In this document: piece by piece, positions 9,403-18,064 of the stretch
How positions within the stretch are numbered: position 1 is the stretch's first letter
Layout: each line of letters starts with the position of its first letter
Assembly: GCF_001741865.1 (NCBI RefSeq)
Contig: NZ_CP017147.1
Coordinates: 4,269,001 to 4,333,000 of the forward strand
DNA length: 64,000 bases
Origin: Bosea vaviloviae
Lineage (GTDB): Bacteria > Pseudomonadota > Alphaproteobacteria > Rhizobiales > Beijerinckiaceae
Reading direction: 5' to 3'
Made by a program: the position numbers and the translations under genes
The notes under the pieces: generated by a model
What the model saw: the letters and a program-made list of their open reading frames with translations, nothing else
Told to the model about the DNA's origin: nothing
Database searches by the model: none

Positions 9403-10794
9403 ATGGCCGGTCGCGACGGGGCAGACGAGATCGAAAAGACCGTCAAGCCGCTTGACGAGATCGAACGCGATATCGCTGCCAATACACGCGCCTATGTCGT
9501 CGGCCCGTATTCGCAGCGCCGCGGCGGCGCGGGCAGCGCTGACACGAATCAGCGCTCCTTCGCGGCACGGCTCGATGAGGCCGTCGGCCTCGCCGCCGCC
9601 ATCGACCTGACCGTCATCGAGCCGATCCAGGTTCTGCTCACGGCGTTTCGTCCTGCGACCTATCTCGGCAAGGGCAAGGTCGAGGAGCTGGCCGAGCGCA
9701 TCAAGATCGAGGAAATCGGCCTCGTCGTGATGGATTGCGGGTTGTCGCCGGTGCAGCAGCGCAATCTCGAGAAAGCTTTCGGCTGCAAGGTGATCGACCG
9801 CACCGGCCTGATCCTCGAGATCTTCGGTCGGCGGGCGCGCACACGTGAAGGCACGCTGCAGGTCGAGCTTGCACATCTCAACTACCAGAAGAGCCGACTG
9901 GTGCGGTCCTGGACCCATCTCGAGCGCCAGCGCGGCGGCTTCGGCTTCCTCGGCGGCCCCGGCGAGACGCAGATCGAGGCGGACCGGCGCATCATCCAGG
10001 AGCGCATGACCAAGATCGAGCGCGATCTCGAGAGCGTGAAACGGACGCGCTCGCTCCATCGCGTCAGCCGTAAACGTGTGCCTTATCCTGTGGTTGCGTT
10101 AGTCGGTTATACCAATGCTGGAAAATCGACGCTGTTCAACCGGCTGACCTCGGCCGAGGTGCTGGCGCAGGACATGCTGTTTGCCACGCTGGACCCGACC
10201 GCACGCGCGATCAAGCTGCCGCACGGCGCGCGGATCATGCTCTCGGACACGGTCGGCTTCATCTCGGACCTGCCGACGCAGCTCGTCGCGGCCTTCCGCG
10301 CGACGCTGGAAGATGCAATCGAGGCCGATGTGCTGCTGCATATCCGCGATATGGCGCATGAGGACACGCAGGCGCAGGCGGCCGACGTGCAAGGCATCCT
10401 GCGCGATCTCGGCATCGATCCCGATGACGGCCAGCGTGTGGTCGAGGTCTGGAACAAGTCGGACCTGCTCGATGGGTCGGAACGCGAGCGCCAGCTTGGC
10501 CTCGTCACGTTGAAGCCCGAGGCCTCGCGGCCGGTGCTGGTCTCGGCGCTGACCGGCGATGGCGTTGCCCGGCTGACGGATGCGATCGAAACGCGCATTG
10601 CCAGGAGCCGACCGGTCTATCGGCTGGTGCTGGCGCCCGGCGACGGCAAATCGCTTGCCTGGCTGCACGCCAATGGTGAAATCCTGGAGCGGGCGGATGC
10701 CGAGGACGGGGCGCTGAGCCTCACCGTGCGGCTGCCGCCGGAGCGGGAAGGGGCCTTTGGCGCGCGGTTCCCGGAGGCGGAACGGCAAAATTGA
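9403..10794 (+). CDS. hflX: Ribosome-associated GTPase HflX
   Basis: GTPase that splits stalled or stressed ribosomes. The 463-aa protein has the N-terminal HflX domain (about 30-200, including [12 protein letters not shown] and the [13 protein letters not shown] segment) and a coiled-coil linker. The G domain follows with G1 GYTNAGKST, the switch/G3 [10 protein letters not shown] and G4 NKSD. The ATG at 9403 directly follows hfq and both are probably on one transcript. Confidence 0.95.
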   Translation: MAGRDGADEIEKTVKPLDEIERDIAANTRAYVVGPYSQRRGGAGSADTNQRSFAARLDEAVGLAAAIDLTVIEPIQVLLTAFRPATYLGKGKVEELAERIKIEEIGLVVMDCGLSPVQQRNLEKAFGCKVIDRTGLILEIFGRRARTREGTLQVELAHLNYQKSRLVRSWTHLERQRGGFGFLGGPGETQIEADRRIIQERMTKIERDLESVKRTRSLHRVSRKRVPYPVVALVGYTNAGKSTLFNRLTSAEVLAQDMLFATLDPTARAIKLPHGARIMLSDTVGFISDLPTQLVAAFRATLEDAIEADVLLHIRDMAHEDTQAQAADVQGILRDLGIDPDDGQRVVEVWNKSDLLDGSERERQLGLVTLKPEASRPVLVSALTGDGVARLTDAIETRIARSRPVYRLVLAPGDGKSLAWLHANGEILERADAEDGALSLTVRLPPEREGAFGARFPEAERQN

Positions 10795-10856
10795 GGTGAC
10801 AGCTCGCGCCTGCCGATTCGTCTGTTCGATGCGCAGGTTTGATCGAGGCTAGAGCG

Positions 10857-11377
10857 ATGCTCGGACTCAAGCACAATGTGAACGTCCTGGTCGACTACGA
10901 CTCTGATTGGGAAATTGCATTTCGCGAGGAGCGCAAGCGGATCGAGGATGCCCTCGGCGACTCGGCCAAGGGCGTCGAACACTACGGTTCGACATCGATA
11001 ATCGGGATGCGGGCCAAACCCATTCTGGATATTCTCGTCGGCGTCGCGCCGTTCGACGATTGGGCGAAATGCCGGGCTCCGCTGGAACAGCTCGGCTACG
11101 ACTACGCGCCGAATGCGGGCGTTCCCGGAAACCACATGTTTGGCGTGGCCGGGATCTAACCGAGCGAACGCATCTCGTCCATGTGGTGGAGTATCTCGGC
11201 GAACACTGGAGGCCGAACCTTGCCTTCAGGGATGCGCTCCGGACGGATTCTGCGTTGCGCTTGGCCTATCTCGCCGAGAAGGAGCGCGCCATCACGGCCG
11301 CGCCGGAAGGACGGGCAAAGTACAACGCGCTGAAGCACGCATTCATTGCGCGGATCAAGGCTGGTCTGGCGTCCTAG
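10857..11377 (+). pseudogene. GrpB/UPF0157 family protein, interrupted by a frameshift
   Basis: GrpB-family proteins are small nucleotidyltransferase-fold proteins of poorly known function. The first frame (from ATG 10857) gives VLVDYDSDWEIAFREE, VEHYGSTSIIGMRAKPILD and GVPGNHMFG, then stops at 11159. The family C-terminal half continues in another frame as LTERTHLVHVVEYLGEHW through KAGLAS, ending at 11377. One missing base near 11148-11155 (around GGCCGGGATC) explains the break: restoring it gives a continuous ~173-aa protein. It may be a genuine pseudogene, a programmed slip or a sequencing error at a G-run. Confidence 0.8.
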
Positions 11378-12225
11378 CTGTCTGCTGCCGAGGAGGCTCT
11401 ACGTTCGGCTCGCTTGACTGCTTGCCAAAGCGCTTCCATCTCGTCGAGCGTAGCGTCCTTCGCCGAGCGCCCCTGAGCCTCCAGCGCGGCCTCGATGCCC
11501 TTGAAGCGGCGCTCGAACTTGGCGTTGGCGGCATGGAGGCAGCCTTCCGGGTCGGCATCGACATGGCGGGCGAGATTGGCGACGACGAAGAGCAGATCGC
11601 CGATTTCCTCGCGGATCGCCGCCTTGTCGCCCAGCGTAAGCGCCTCCTCGATCTCGGCGGTCTCTTCCCGAACCTTGTCGAGCACGAGCCTGGCGTCGTT
11701 CCAATCGAAACCGACGGTCGAGGCTTTGGCCTGGAGTTTCCAGGCGCGGCTGAGCGCGGGCAGGCTCTGGGTGACGCCGGCCAGCACGCCCTTGTCCTCG
11801 CCCTGCTCGGGTAGCCCCGCCGCTTGCCGCACGGCTGCCTTCTCGGCCTTCTCCTGCGCCTTGATGCTGTGCCAGAGCGCCTTGACCTCGGCGGGAGACA
11901 GATCGCGCGCATCGCCGAAGACATGCGGGTGGCGGCGGATCATCTTGGTGGTGACGGCCTCGACCACGTCGGGAAAGGCGAAAGCGCCTTCCTCCTCCGC
12001 CATCTGCGCGTGGTAGACCACCTGCAGCAGCAGATCGCCGAGCTCGTCCTTGAGGTCGAGCCTGTCGCCGCGAGCGATCGCGTCGGCGACCTCATAGGCC
12101 TCCTCGACCGTATAGGGCGCGATCGAGGCGAAGTCCTGCTCCAGATCCCAGGGGCAGCCCGTGCCGGACGTGCGGAGCGCCGCCATGATCTCGATCAGGC
12201 GGGCGATGTCGCGAGAAGGCTTCAA
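11374..12225 (-). CDS. mazG: Nucleoside triphosphate pyrophosphohydrolase MazG
   Basis: House-cleaning enzyme hydrolysing (d)NTPs to monophosphates. Two MazG repeats are visible. The first has GCPWDLEQDF and YEVADAIARGDRLDLKDELGDLLLQVVYH, which carries the ExxE-x(n)-ExxD metal motif. The second has EETAEIEEALTLG and EEIGDLLFVVANLAR. The frame is open up to an ATG at 12264. The TTG at 12225 (283 aa) is preferred because a GGAGA site lies 10 bp upstream and it avoids overlap with the divergent arfB start. Convergent with the grpB-type pseudogene, almost end to end. Confidence 0.92.
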   Translation of the reverse strand: MKPSRDIARLIEIMAALRTSGTGCPWDLEQDFASIAPYTVEEAYEVADAIARGDRLDLKDELGDLLLQVVYHAQMAEEEGAFAFPDVVEAVTTKMIRRHPHVFGDARDLSPAEVKALWHSIKAQEKAEKAAVRQAAGLPEQGEDKGVLAGVTQSLPALSRAWKLQAKASTVGFDWNDARLVLDKVREETAEIEEALTLGDKAAIREEIGDLLFVVANLARHVDADPEGCLHAANAKFERRFKGIEAALEAQGRSAKDATLDEMEALWQAVKRAERRASSAADS

Positions 12226-12262
12226 CGCTGCAAATCTCCGTGAAGTGAGATAGCCTCGTCCC

Positions 12263-12682
12263 ATGATTCAAGTGACCCCGTCCATCGCGATCGACGAGAG
12301 CGAGCTCGAGGAAAGCTTCGTGCGCGCCTCTGGCCCAGGCGGCCAGCACGTCAACAAGGTGTCGAGCGCAGTCCAGCTCAAATTCGACATCCGGCGCTCG
12401 CCCTCACTGCCCAACGACGTCGCGGTGCGCCTGATGAAGCTCGCCGGCAGCCGGCTGACGCAGGATGGCGTCATCGTCATCGTGGCGCAGGCGCAGCGCA
12501 GCCAGAAGCGCAACCGCGAGGAGGCGCGGGAACGCCTGCTTGAGCTGATCCGGGCGGCGGCGGTCCGCCCGCAGACGCGCCGGCCGACGAAACCGACAAA
12601 GGCCTCTAAGGAGAGGCGGCTGGTCTCCAAGGACAAGCGCGCCTCGATCAAGGCCGGCCGCTCCAAGCCGGGGGCGGATTAG
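12263..12682 (+). CDS. arfB: Peptidyl-tRNA hydrolase ArfB (ribosome rescue)
   Basis: Release-factor-like hydrolase that frees ribosomes stalled without a stop codon. The 139-aa protein has the catalytic GGQ in ASGPGGQHVNKVSSAVQL (about 22-39) and the lysine/arginine-rich C-terminal tail (KPTKASKERRLVSKDKRASIKAGRSK) that enters the empty mRNA channel. It lacks codon-recognition domains, which distinguishes it from RF1/RF2. Its TAG stop overlaps the recX GTG by one base, so the two are probably translated together. Confidence 0.94.
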   Translation: MIQVTPSIAIDESELEESFVRASGPGGQHVNKVSSAVQLKFDIRRSPSLPNDVAVRLMKLAGSRLTQDGVIVIVAQAQRSQKRNREEARERLLELIRAAAVRPQTRRPTKPTKASKERRLVSKDKRASIKAGRSKPGAD

Positions 12683-13248
12683 TGGCGGGTGAAGCTTCGG
12701 GCGTGCCGCGCGAGAAGCGGCAGGTCGACAAGCGGCATGAGCGCAAGCCACCACGTCGCATCACCCCCGACTATCTGCAGCGCGCCGCCATGCATTATCT
12801 CGAACGCTATGCGGCGCCCGCAGCGCAGCTTCGCCGCGTGCTGGAGCGCAAGGTCGTGCTGAGCTGCCGCCACCACGGCGACGAGCCCGGCCGGTTCTCA
12901 AGCTTGCTCGATGAAGTGGTGGCGCGCTGCGTCGCCTCCGGACTGGTCGATGACCGTCGTTTCGCCGAGGCGCGCGCGGCGAGCTTGCGCCGGCGAGGCC
13001 AGTCCACGCGGGCGGTGGCGGCGAAGCTGACGGCAAAGGGCGTGACGCGTGATCTCGCGGCCGAGGCAAGTGCCGTTGAGCCGGATGACGAATTGGCCGC
13101 GGCGCGCATCGCCGCGAAACGCAAGCGGATCGGCCCCTGGCGACGCCCCGACCGCCCTTTCGAGCGGCAGAAGGAAATCGCAGCGCTGGCCCGCGCCGGT
13201 TTCTCGATGACGATCGCCCGCACCGTGATCGACGATGGCGGTGGTTGA
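12682..13248 (+). CDS. recX: Regulatory protein RecX
   Basis: RecX family modulator of RecA filament activity. The 188-aa protein is helical and arginine-rich, with the repeating RecX helices: ALHYLERYAAPAAQLRRVLERKV-like start (about 35-55), CVASGLVDDRRFAEARAASLRRRG (about 90-110) and AVAAKLTAKGV. GTG at 12682 follows arfB with a TAGTG overlap. Alphaproteobacterial RecX proteins are divergent, so identification rests on the VDDRRFA / RRRGQSTRAVAAKL pattern and length. Confidence 0.85.
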   Translation: MAGEASGVPREKRQVDKRHERKPPRRITPDYLQRAAMHYLERYAAPAAQLRRVLERKVVLSCRHHGDEPGRFSSLLDEVVARCVASGLVDDRRFAEARAASLRRRGQSTRAVAAKLTAKGVTRDLAAEASAVEPDDELAAARIAAKRKRIGPWRRPDRPFERQKEIAALARAGFSMTIARTVIDDGGG

Positions 13249-13378
13249 TGATGCCTCCCTGACGGAAAGTGTAGATCGCCTGCGTCAGGGCATGGCGTTG
13301 TTCGCTGTTGTCGAGGCCGGCGTGGCATCGTCTTCGAAGGCTTGATTCTTAAGCCAGCCATGAGTGACGGAGAGAATG

Positions 13379-13933
13379 ATGCGGGCCACATATAAATTTG
13401 CGCTGGCCGCACTGTTGTCATGCTTCTTCGCGGATGCGGCCCGAGCCGCGCCATTCGATCCGGCCAGGGTCGATCTGGCCGACGTCCTGGCTTGCAAGAT
13501 CGATGGAGGTCATTATGTCGGCTTTGCGGTATCGATCAGCGATAATGGCAGTCCGGGTAGCGCCAAGGCGCGTGGCTGGGTGAAGATTCCGACCAAGAGC
13601 CTGATGTTCTCATCATACCGCCTTCCCAAACCGCTTGGCGTCTTTGGCTACACCACCAGTACCGTCGCCTTCACCAGTTCTGCGATGTTTGCGGTCCTGG
13701 ATTTGCAGAACCCCACCGCACTCGGACTGGCGCAGGGTGTCACCAATATCCTTGAGGGTTCCGGGCAATTCATGGGCGAGCGCCTCGTAGATCAATCGAC
13801 CCGAGTGGACAAGGAAACCGGATTTGGCTTCAAGAACCGGTCAGCCCTGCAGATCACAACAAATTCGGCTTTTCCGGGTAAGACGCTGATCGGGTGCAGC
13901 TATGACGGAAAACTGCAATTTCCTGCATTATGA
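13379..13933 (+). CDS. Exported protein of unknown function
   Basis: I do not recognise the family. The ~184-aa product begins with a clear signal peptide (MRATYKFALAALLSCFFADAARA, cleavage likely after ARA) and is then globular, with two cysteines (ACKID near the mature start and IGCSYD near the end) that could form a periplasmic disulfide. GTG 13364, ATG 13376 and ATG 13379 are alternative starts. A GGAG at 13369-13372 best suits 13379. It stands alone between recX and a strong terminator-like hairpin. Confidence 0.7.
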   Translation: MRATYKFALAALLSCFFADAARAAPFDPARVDLADVLACKIDGGHYVGFAVSISDNGSPGSAKARGWVKIPTKSLMFSSYRLPKPLGVFGYTTSTVAFTSSAMFAVLDLQNPTALGLAQGVTNILEGSGQFMGERLVDQSTRVDKETGFGFKNRSALQITTNSAFPGKTLIGCSYDGKLQFPAL

Positions 13934-14024
13934 TGGGCTCACTGCACGAGAATGCCGGGCATTGGATATGACGCTTGCCGAATACAGCAGGCACCGTTCT
14001 TCTGACTCTCATGAAGCCGATGGA

Positions 14025-14054
14025 GCCGGTAGGGCGGTGCGCCGCCCTACCGGC
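14025..14054. terminator. Bidirectional terminator-type hairpin
   Basis: A 13-bp perfect GC-rich stem (14025-14037 with 14042-14054) around a 4-nt TGCG loop lies between two convergent genes, the exported protein ending at 13933 and the Bug protein ending at 14072. Placement and strength suit a shared terminator, though no clear T-run follows on either strand. Confidence 0.65.
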
Positions 14055-14071
14055 CTATCCGGAGAATGCCG

Positions 14072-15052
14072 TCACTCGAGCTTGACGTTGGCGTCCTTCA
14101 CGACGGCACCCCAGCGCGCGACCTCCGCCTTCACGAATTTGCCGAATTCGTCGCCAGCAATGTCCGGGATAGGCGATCCGTTCTTCTGCCAGACATCGAC
14201 GATCAGCTGGGCCTTCAACGCCTTGGCGACTTCGCTGCGCATGCGCGCGACGATCTCCGGCGGCGTGCCTTTGGTCGCCCAGAGCGCGTACCAGGTCGCA
14301 ACCTCGTAGCCGTCGAGCCCGGCTTCCTTGGCTGTCGGGACTGTAGCGATCACCTCGGAGCGCGTCGGAGCAGCAACAGCCAGCGCACGCAGCGTGCCGC
14401 CTGAAATCTGTGCCGCGGAGGAGCCGAGCCCGTCGAACATCACATCGACCTGACCGGCGACGAGATCCTGCATGGCTGGGCCGGCACCGCGATAAGGCAC
14501 ATGGGTGAGTGGCGCCTTCGCCAGCAGCTTGAACAGCTCGCCGGCGAGGTGATGCGTCGTGCCGTTGCCGGCCGACGCATAGTTCAGCTTGTCGGGGTTG
14601 GCCTTGGCGAAGGCGATCAGCTCGGCAAGAGTCTTGGCCTCGACCTTCTTGGGATTGACGACGATGACCTGCGGCGGTTGCGCGATCACGGCGACAGGGA
14701 TGAAATCCTTCTCGATGTTATAGTCGAGCCTCGGATAGAGCGCCGGCGCGATAGCGTGATGGGCGGCGCCAACGAAGAAGGTGTAGCCATCGGGCGCGGC
14801 TTTCGAGGCAGCCGAGGCGCCGACCGTGCCGCCTGCGCCGCCGCGGTTGTCGATGATGATGCGCTGACCGAGCTGCTGCTCCAGCTGCGCCGCGATCGGC
14901 CGGGCGAAGGTATCCGTGCCGCCGCCGGCGGGGAAAGGCACGATGAAGGTGATCGATTTCGTCGGCCAGGTCTGCGCGACGGTTGGAGCCGTCGCTGTCG
15001 TTGCGAGCCCGGCCGCGGTGAGCAGCAGCAGGATTCGGCGTGAGATGAACAT
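14072..15052 (-). CDS. Tripartite tricarboxylate transporter binding protein (Bug/TctC family)
   Basis: Periplasmic carboxylate-binding protein of the Bug family. A signal peptide (MFISRRILLLLTAAGLATTATA, mature start near QTWPTKS) precedes the family pattern: ITFIVPFPAGGGTDTFARPIA, DNRGGAGGTVGA, APDGYTFFVG and the YRGAGPAMQDLVAGQVDVMFD ligand loop. The ATG at 15052 (326 aa) has a GGGAGG site 9 bp upstream. No tctA/tctB lies beside it, so it probably serves a membrane pair elsewhere or the TctAB encoded about 1 kb away. The ligand is unknown. Confidence 0.9.
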   Translation of the reverse strand: MFISRRILLLLTAAGLATTATAPTVAQTWPTKSITFIVPFPAGGGTDTFARPIAAQLEQQLGQRIIIDNRGGAGGTVGASAASKAAPDGYTFFVGAAHHAIAPALYPRLDYNIEKDFIPVAVIAQPPQVIVVNPKKVEAKTLAELIAFAKANPDKLNYASAGNGTTHHLAGELFKLLAKAPLTHVPYRGAGPAMQDLVAGQVDVMFDGLGSSAAQISGGTLRALAVAAPTRSEVIATVPTAKEAGLDGYEVATWYALWATKGTPPEIVARMRSEVAKALKAQLIVDVWQKNGSPIPDIAGDEFGKFVKAEVARWGAVVKDANVKLE

Positions 15053-15237
15053 GATGAGAGACCTCCCGTGAATTGTGAAATCAGGCTCTTTTCGGCCATT
15101 TCTGATGAAAAGCGCTGCGATCGCGTCCGCTATCTCGCGGATTAGGGCATTAGACTGTTGCTTTAGCAAGTACATGGCCCGGGAGTGCAGGCATCAGGTG
15201 ATTGACTTCCTTCGCCTTGCCACCGATCAGGAACGTC

Positions 15238-15735
15238 ATGAGCCGCCTCGACAGTTTCATCCGCCGTCTTGAGGCCCAGCGCCGGGTTCTGGACTGGGCT
15301 GCCGCCGCCATCACGGGTCGTGACGGGCTCGTGCTCGAGCTCGGCCTCGGCAATGGCCGGACTTACGACCATTTGCGCGAGATTCTGCCGGAACGCGTGA
15401 TCTACGCCTTCGATCGTGAGGCCAGGGCCAATCCGCGTTCGCTGCCGCCGCCCGAGGCGCTGGTGCTGGGCGATATGGCGCAGACGCTGCCGGTTTTCGC
15501 CGCCACGCATGGTCGCTGCGCGGTTCTGCTCCATGTCGACGCTACGACCGGTGTGCCCGAGCGCGACGCCGTGGCATTGGCCTGGCTGCCAGGGCACGTC
15601 GCGGCGCTCGCCGCGGACGACGCGCTCATCATCAGCGGATCGGAATTGATCGACGAGGCGCTGCTGGTGACACCTTTGCCCGAGGGCGTGCCGCTCGGAC
15701 GCTACTTCGCCTATCGGCGCAGGGCGAAGGCCTGA
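15238..15735 (+). CDS. Small class I SAM-dependent methyltransferase-like protein
   Basis: Predicted cytosolic 165-aa protein with an abbreviated Rossmann methyltransferase fold. The SAM-binding motif I is VLELGLGNGRTYDHL (about 38-52), an acidic residue closes strand 2 in IYAFDREA, and a later strand reads LIISGSELIDEAL. ATG 15238 (MSRLDSF) follows a CAGGA site. An in-frame TTG at 15202 would add 12 residues. Substrate unknown. It diverges from the Bug gene at 15052 with about 185 bp between. Confidence 0.7.
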   Translation: MSRLDSFIRRLEAQRRVLDWAAAAITGRDGLVLELGLGNGRTYDHLREILPERVIYAFDREARANPRSLPPPEALVLGDMAQTLPVFAATHGRCAVLLHVDATTGVPERDAVALAWLPGHVAALAADDALIISGSELIDEALLVTPLPEGVPLGRYFAYRRRAKA

Positions 15736-15968
15736 GCAGCCCCTTTTCGGCGACAATTGGTCAAGATGGTTCAGGCATAGCAGGCCATGGCGCGCCTTGC
15801 CGCGCATGTAGACAAGAGCGCTGCCGATCGGCCGGTCCTCGCCGCCGGTAGGCGAAATGTCCCTTGCTGGAGAGGCAGGGTTGCAGAACGCTGTGAATGC
15901 CCTCGTTGCGGCAGGAGCCTTGCAGAAGATCAGCTGATTGCTCCGCTCTTAATTTTGCCAGCTATCTG

Positions 15969-17468
15969 TCATTCGGCGAGCGCTTCCTTGCGCGTCCGCA
16001 GGATCGTAGGCGACAACAGCGCCAGCAGCAGGACGGCGACGACGGTGAGCAGTACGGCGCTGATCGGCCGCGACAGGAACACCGAGAAATCCCCCTCCGA
16101 CAACAGCATGGCGCGGCGGAAATTCTCCTCGAGCTGCGGGCCCAGCACCAGGCCCAGCAGCAGCGGTGCGGGCTCGACCCCGACCTTGATGAAGAAGTAT
16201 CCGATACCGGCGCATGCCAGCATCAGCCAGACATTGAACAGGCTGTTGGCGATGCCATAGGTGCCGATGCAGCAGAACAGCACGATCGCCGGGAACAGCA
16301 GGCGATAGGGGATCTTCAGCATCGAGACCCAGAGGCCGATCAGCGGCAGGTTGATCACCAGCAGCATCAGATTGCCGACCCACATCGAGGCGATGACGCC
16401 CCAGACCAGTTTGGGCTGTTCGGTCATGATCTGCGGGCCGGGCTGGATACCTTGCATCATCAGGGCGCCGATCATCAGCGCCATCAGCGCATTGGCGGGA
16501 ATGCCGAGCGTCAGCAAAGGGATGAAGCTCGTCTGCGCGCCGGCGTTGTTGGCGGCCTCGGGCCCGGCGACGCCCTCGATGGCGCCCTTGCCGAAGCGGG
16601 AGGGATCCTTGGCGAGCTTCTTCTCCAGCGCATAGGAGGAGAAGGGCGGCAACGCCGCGCCACCGCCCGGCAATACGCCCAGCACCGAGCCCAGCAGCGT
16701 GCCGCGAACCATCGCCGGAAAAGCAGCCCGCAGATCGGCCCGGCTCGGGATCAGATCGCGGATCGACTGGCTGACGACGCGCCGCTCCGCCGGCCGTTCC
16801 AGATTGGCGATGATCTCGCCGAGGCCGAACAGCCCCATCGCCACGGGCACGAAATCGATTCCATCAGACAATTCGGCGACGCCGAAGGTCATGCGCGCAG
16901 CGCCCGACGAGACATCGATGCCGATGAGGCCGAGCAGGAGGCCGAGCAGCACCATCGCCAGCGACTTTGCGACCGAGCCATGCGCCAGCACGACGGCGGC
17001 GATCAGCCCGAGCACGAGCAGGCTGAAATACTCGACCGCGGTGAATTTCAGCGCCAGCACCGAGAGCGGAACGCTCAGCACCGCGATGATGACGGTCGCC
17101 ACCGTGCCGGCGAAGAAAGAGGCGATCGCGGCGATCGCGAGCGCCGTTCCGGCCTTGCCCTGCTTGGCCATCTCGTGGCCATCGATGCAGGTCACCACGG
17201 AGGAGGTTTCGCCCGGCACATTGACGAGGATGGCGGTGGTCGAGCCGCCATATTGCGCGCCGTAGAAGATGCCGGCCAGCATGATCATGGAGCCGGCCGG
17301 GGTCAGCCCGAATGTGAAGGGCAGCAGCAACGCGATCGTCGGGATCGGCCCGATGCCAGGCAGCACGCCGATCGCCGTTCCGATCACCACCCCGATCAGG
17401 CACAGGCCGAGATTGTTGAGCTCGAGCGCCGTCTGGAGCCCCATCAGCAGATTGTCGAAGAGTTCCAT
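15969..17468 (-). CDS. tctA: Tripartite tricarboxylate transporter large membrane subunit TctA
   Basis: Large inner-membrane subunit of a secondary tripartite carboxylate importer. The 499-aa protein is very hydrophobic (about 11-12 helices) and contains the TctA signatures GVLPGIGPIPTIALLLPFTF (about 34-53) and GVLPGGGAALPPFSSYALEKK (about 240-260), plus NVPGETSSVVT. It is transcribed after tctC and tctB. The substrate is set by the binding protein. The neighbouring dehydratase suggests a sugar diacid or related carboxylate. A large antisense open frame over this gene is a codon-bias shadow. Confidence 0.94.
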   Translation of the reverse strand: MELFDNLLMGLQTALELNNLGLCLIGVVIGTAIGVLPGIGPIPTIALLLPFTFGLTPAGSMIMLAGIFYGAQYGGSTTAILVNVPGETSSVVTCIDGHEMAKQGKAGTALAIAAIASFFAGTVATVIIAVLSVPLSVLALKFTAVEYFSLLVLGLIAAVVLAHGSVAKSLAMVLLGLLLGLIGIDVSSGAARMTFGVAELSDGIDFVPVAMGLFGLGEIIANLERPAERRVVSQSIRDLIPSRADLRAAFPAMVRGTLLGSVLGVLPGGGAALPPFSSYALEKKLAKDPSRFGKGAIEGVAGPEAANNAGAQTSFIPLLTLGIPANALMALMIGALMMQGIQPGPQIMTEQPKLVWGVIASMWVGNLMLLVINLPLIGLWVSMLKIPYRLLFPAIVLFCCIGTYGIANSLFNVWLMLACAGIGYFFIKVGVEPAPLLLGLVLGPQLEENFRRAMLLSEGDFSVFLSRPISAVLLTVVAVLLLALLSPTILRTRKEALAE

Positions 17469-17482
17469 CGATCGGTGAGCCT

Positions 17483-17932
17483 TCAGCGCGGCCAGAGCGG
17501 AACCGGCAGGGCCAGAACCTTGATGAAGAGGATGGCCGCCGCGCAGGAGAGCAGCAGCGCGAAGGGAACCGTCTCGCGAAGGCGTCCTTCGCGGGTAGCG
17601 AAACCGGCGAGGATCACGGTGACGACCGAGGCGATGGCGAGCCCCAGCCGCTCCGCCGTCAGCGCGAAGACGCCGACGGCGCCAAGCACGGCGAGCAGCG
17701 GGCGGATCTGCACGGGCACGATCGCCGGGCCTGCCCGTCTCGCACCGCGAGCGCAGAAGAACAGGCCGAAGCCGAGCAGCCCGAACGAGACGACGCGCGG
17801 CATGTAGCCTGGCCCCATATCCGCGGCGTTGCCGACCACGAGGTGGCGGGTCGCGATCAGCGCGGCCGCCGCCACTGCGACGAGGAACAGGCCGAAGAGC
17901 AGATCCTGCCAGGCGATCCGGGAACGGGTCAT
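17483..17932 (-). CDS. tctB: Tripartite tricarboxylate transporter small membrane subunit TctB
   Basis: Small inner-membrane subunit partnering TctA. The 149-aa protein has four hydrophobic segments (LLFGLFLVAVAAAALIA; VSFGLLGFGLFF; LLAVLGAVGVFAL; VPFALLLSCAAAILFIKVL) and the family GPGYMPRVV motif after the first helix. ATG 17932 is chosen. The frame extends 18 codons further into the hairpin region, which is unlikely to be coding. tctA begins 14 bp downstream of its stop. Confidence 0.9.
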   Translation of the reverse strand: MTRSRIAWQDLLFGLFLVAVAAAALIATRHLVVGNAADMGPGYMPRVVSFGLLGFGLFFCARGARRAGPAIVPVQIRPLLAVLGAVGVFALTAERLGLAIASVVTVILAGFATREGRLRETVPFALLLSCAAAILFIKVLALPVPLWPR

Positions 17933-17950
17933 CGGCCAGGCTCCGGCTGG

Positions 17951-17996
17951 ATCACGTTGCCTTCGGACAATTCTGTCCGAAGGCAAAAAGCGTGAT
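17951..17996. repeat. Hairpin between tctC and tctB
   Basis: An 11-bp perfect stem (17959-17969 with 17974-17984, 4-nt ATTC loop) sits inside a wider dyad ATCACG (17951-17956) ... CGTGAT (17991-17996). It lies in the tctC-tctB spacer of one operon, where an RNA hairpin could stabilise the tctC message or attenuate the downstream genes. Confidence 0.7.
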
Positions 17997-18011
17997 AGTT
18001 TCCAGAAGTTG

Positions 18012-18064
18012 AGGGCATTGCTGTCTGCGAAAAACCGGTTCCCACTTTTTCGCGCAAGGCCCTA
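18012..18064. repeat. Palindromic dispersed repeat, copy 2 (supplies tctC stop codon)
   Basis: The core 18027-18053 is the exact reverse complement of 5035-5061 downstream of ntrC (27 of 27). Short outer arms AGGGC (18012-18016) and GCCCT (18059-18063) pair. Read on the minus strand the element begins with TAG (18064-18062), which is the stop codon of the tctC gene above it, the same arrangement as at ntrC. Confidence 0.8.

Noticed and set aside
15897..17807. 636-codon open frame on the plus strand
   Set aside because: It is antisense to tctA/tctB, is composed of D/H/Q/R-rich low-complexity sequence typical of GC-rich shadow frames, and has no family features.
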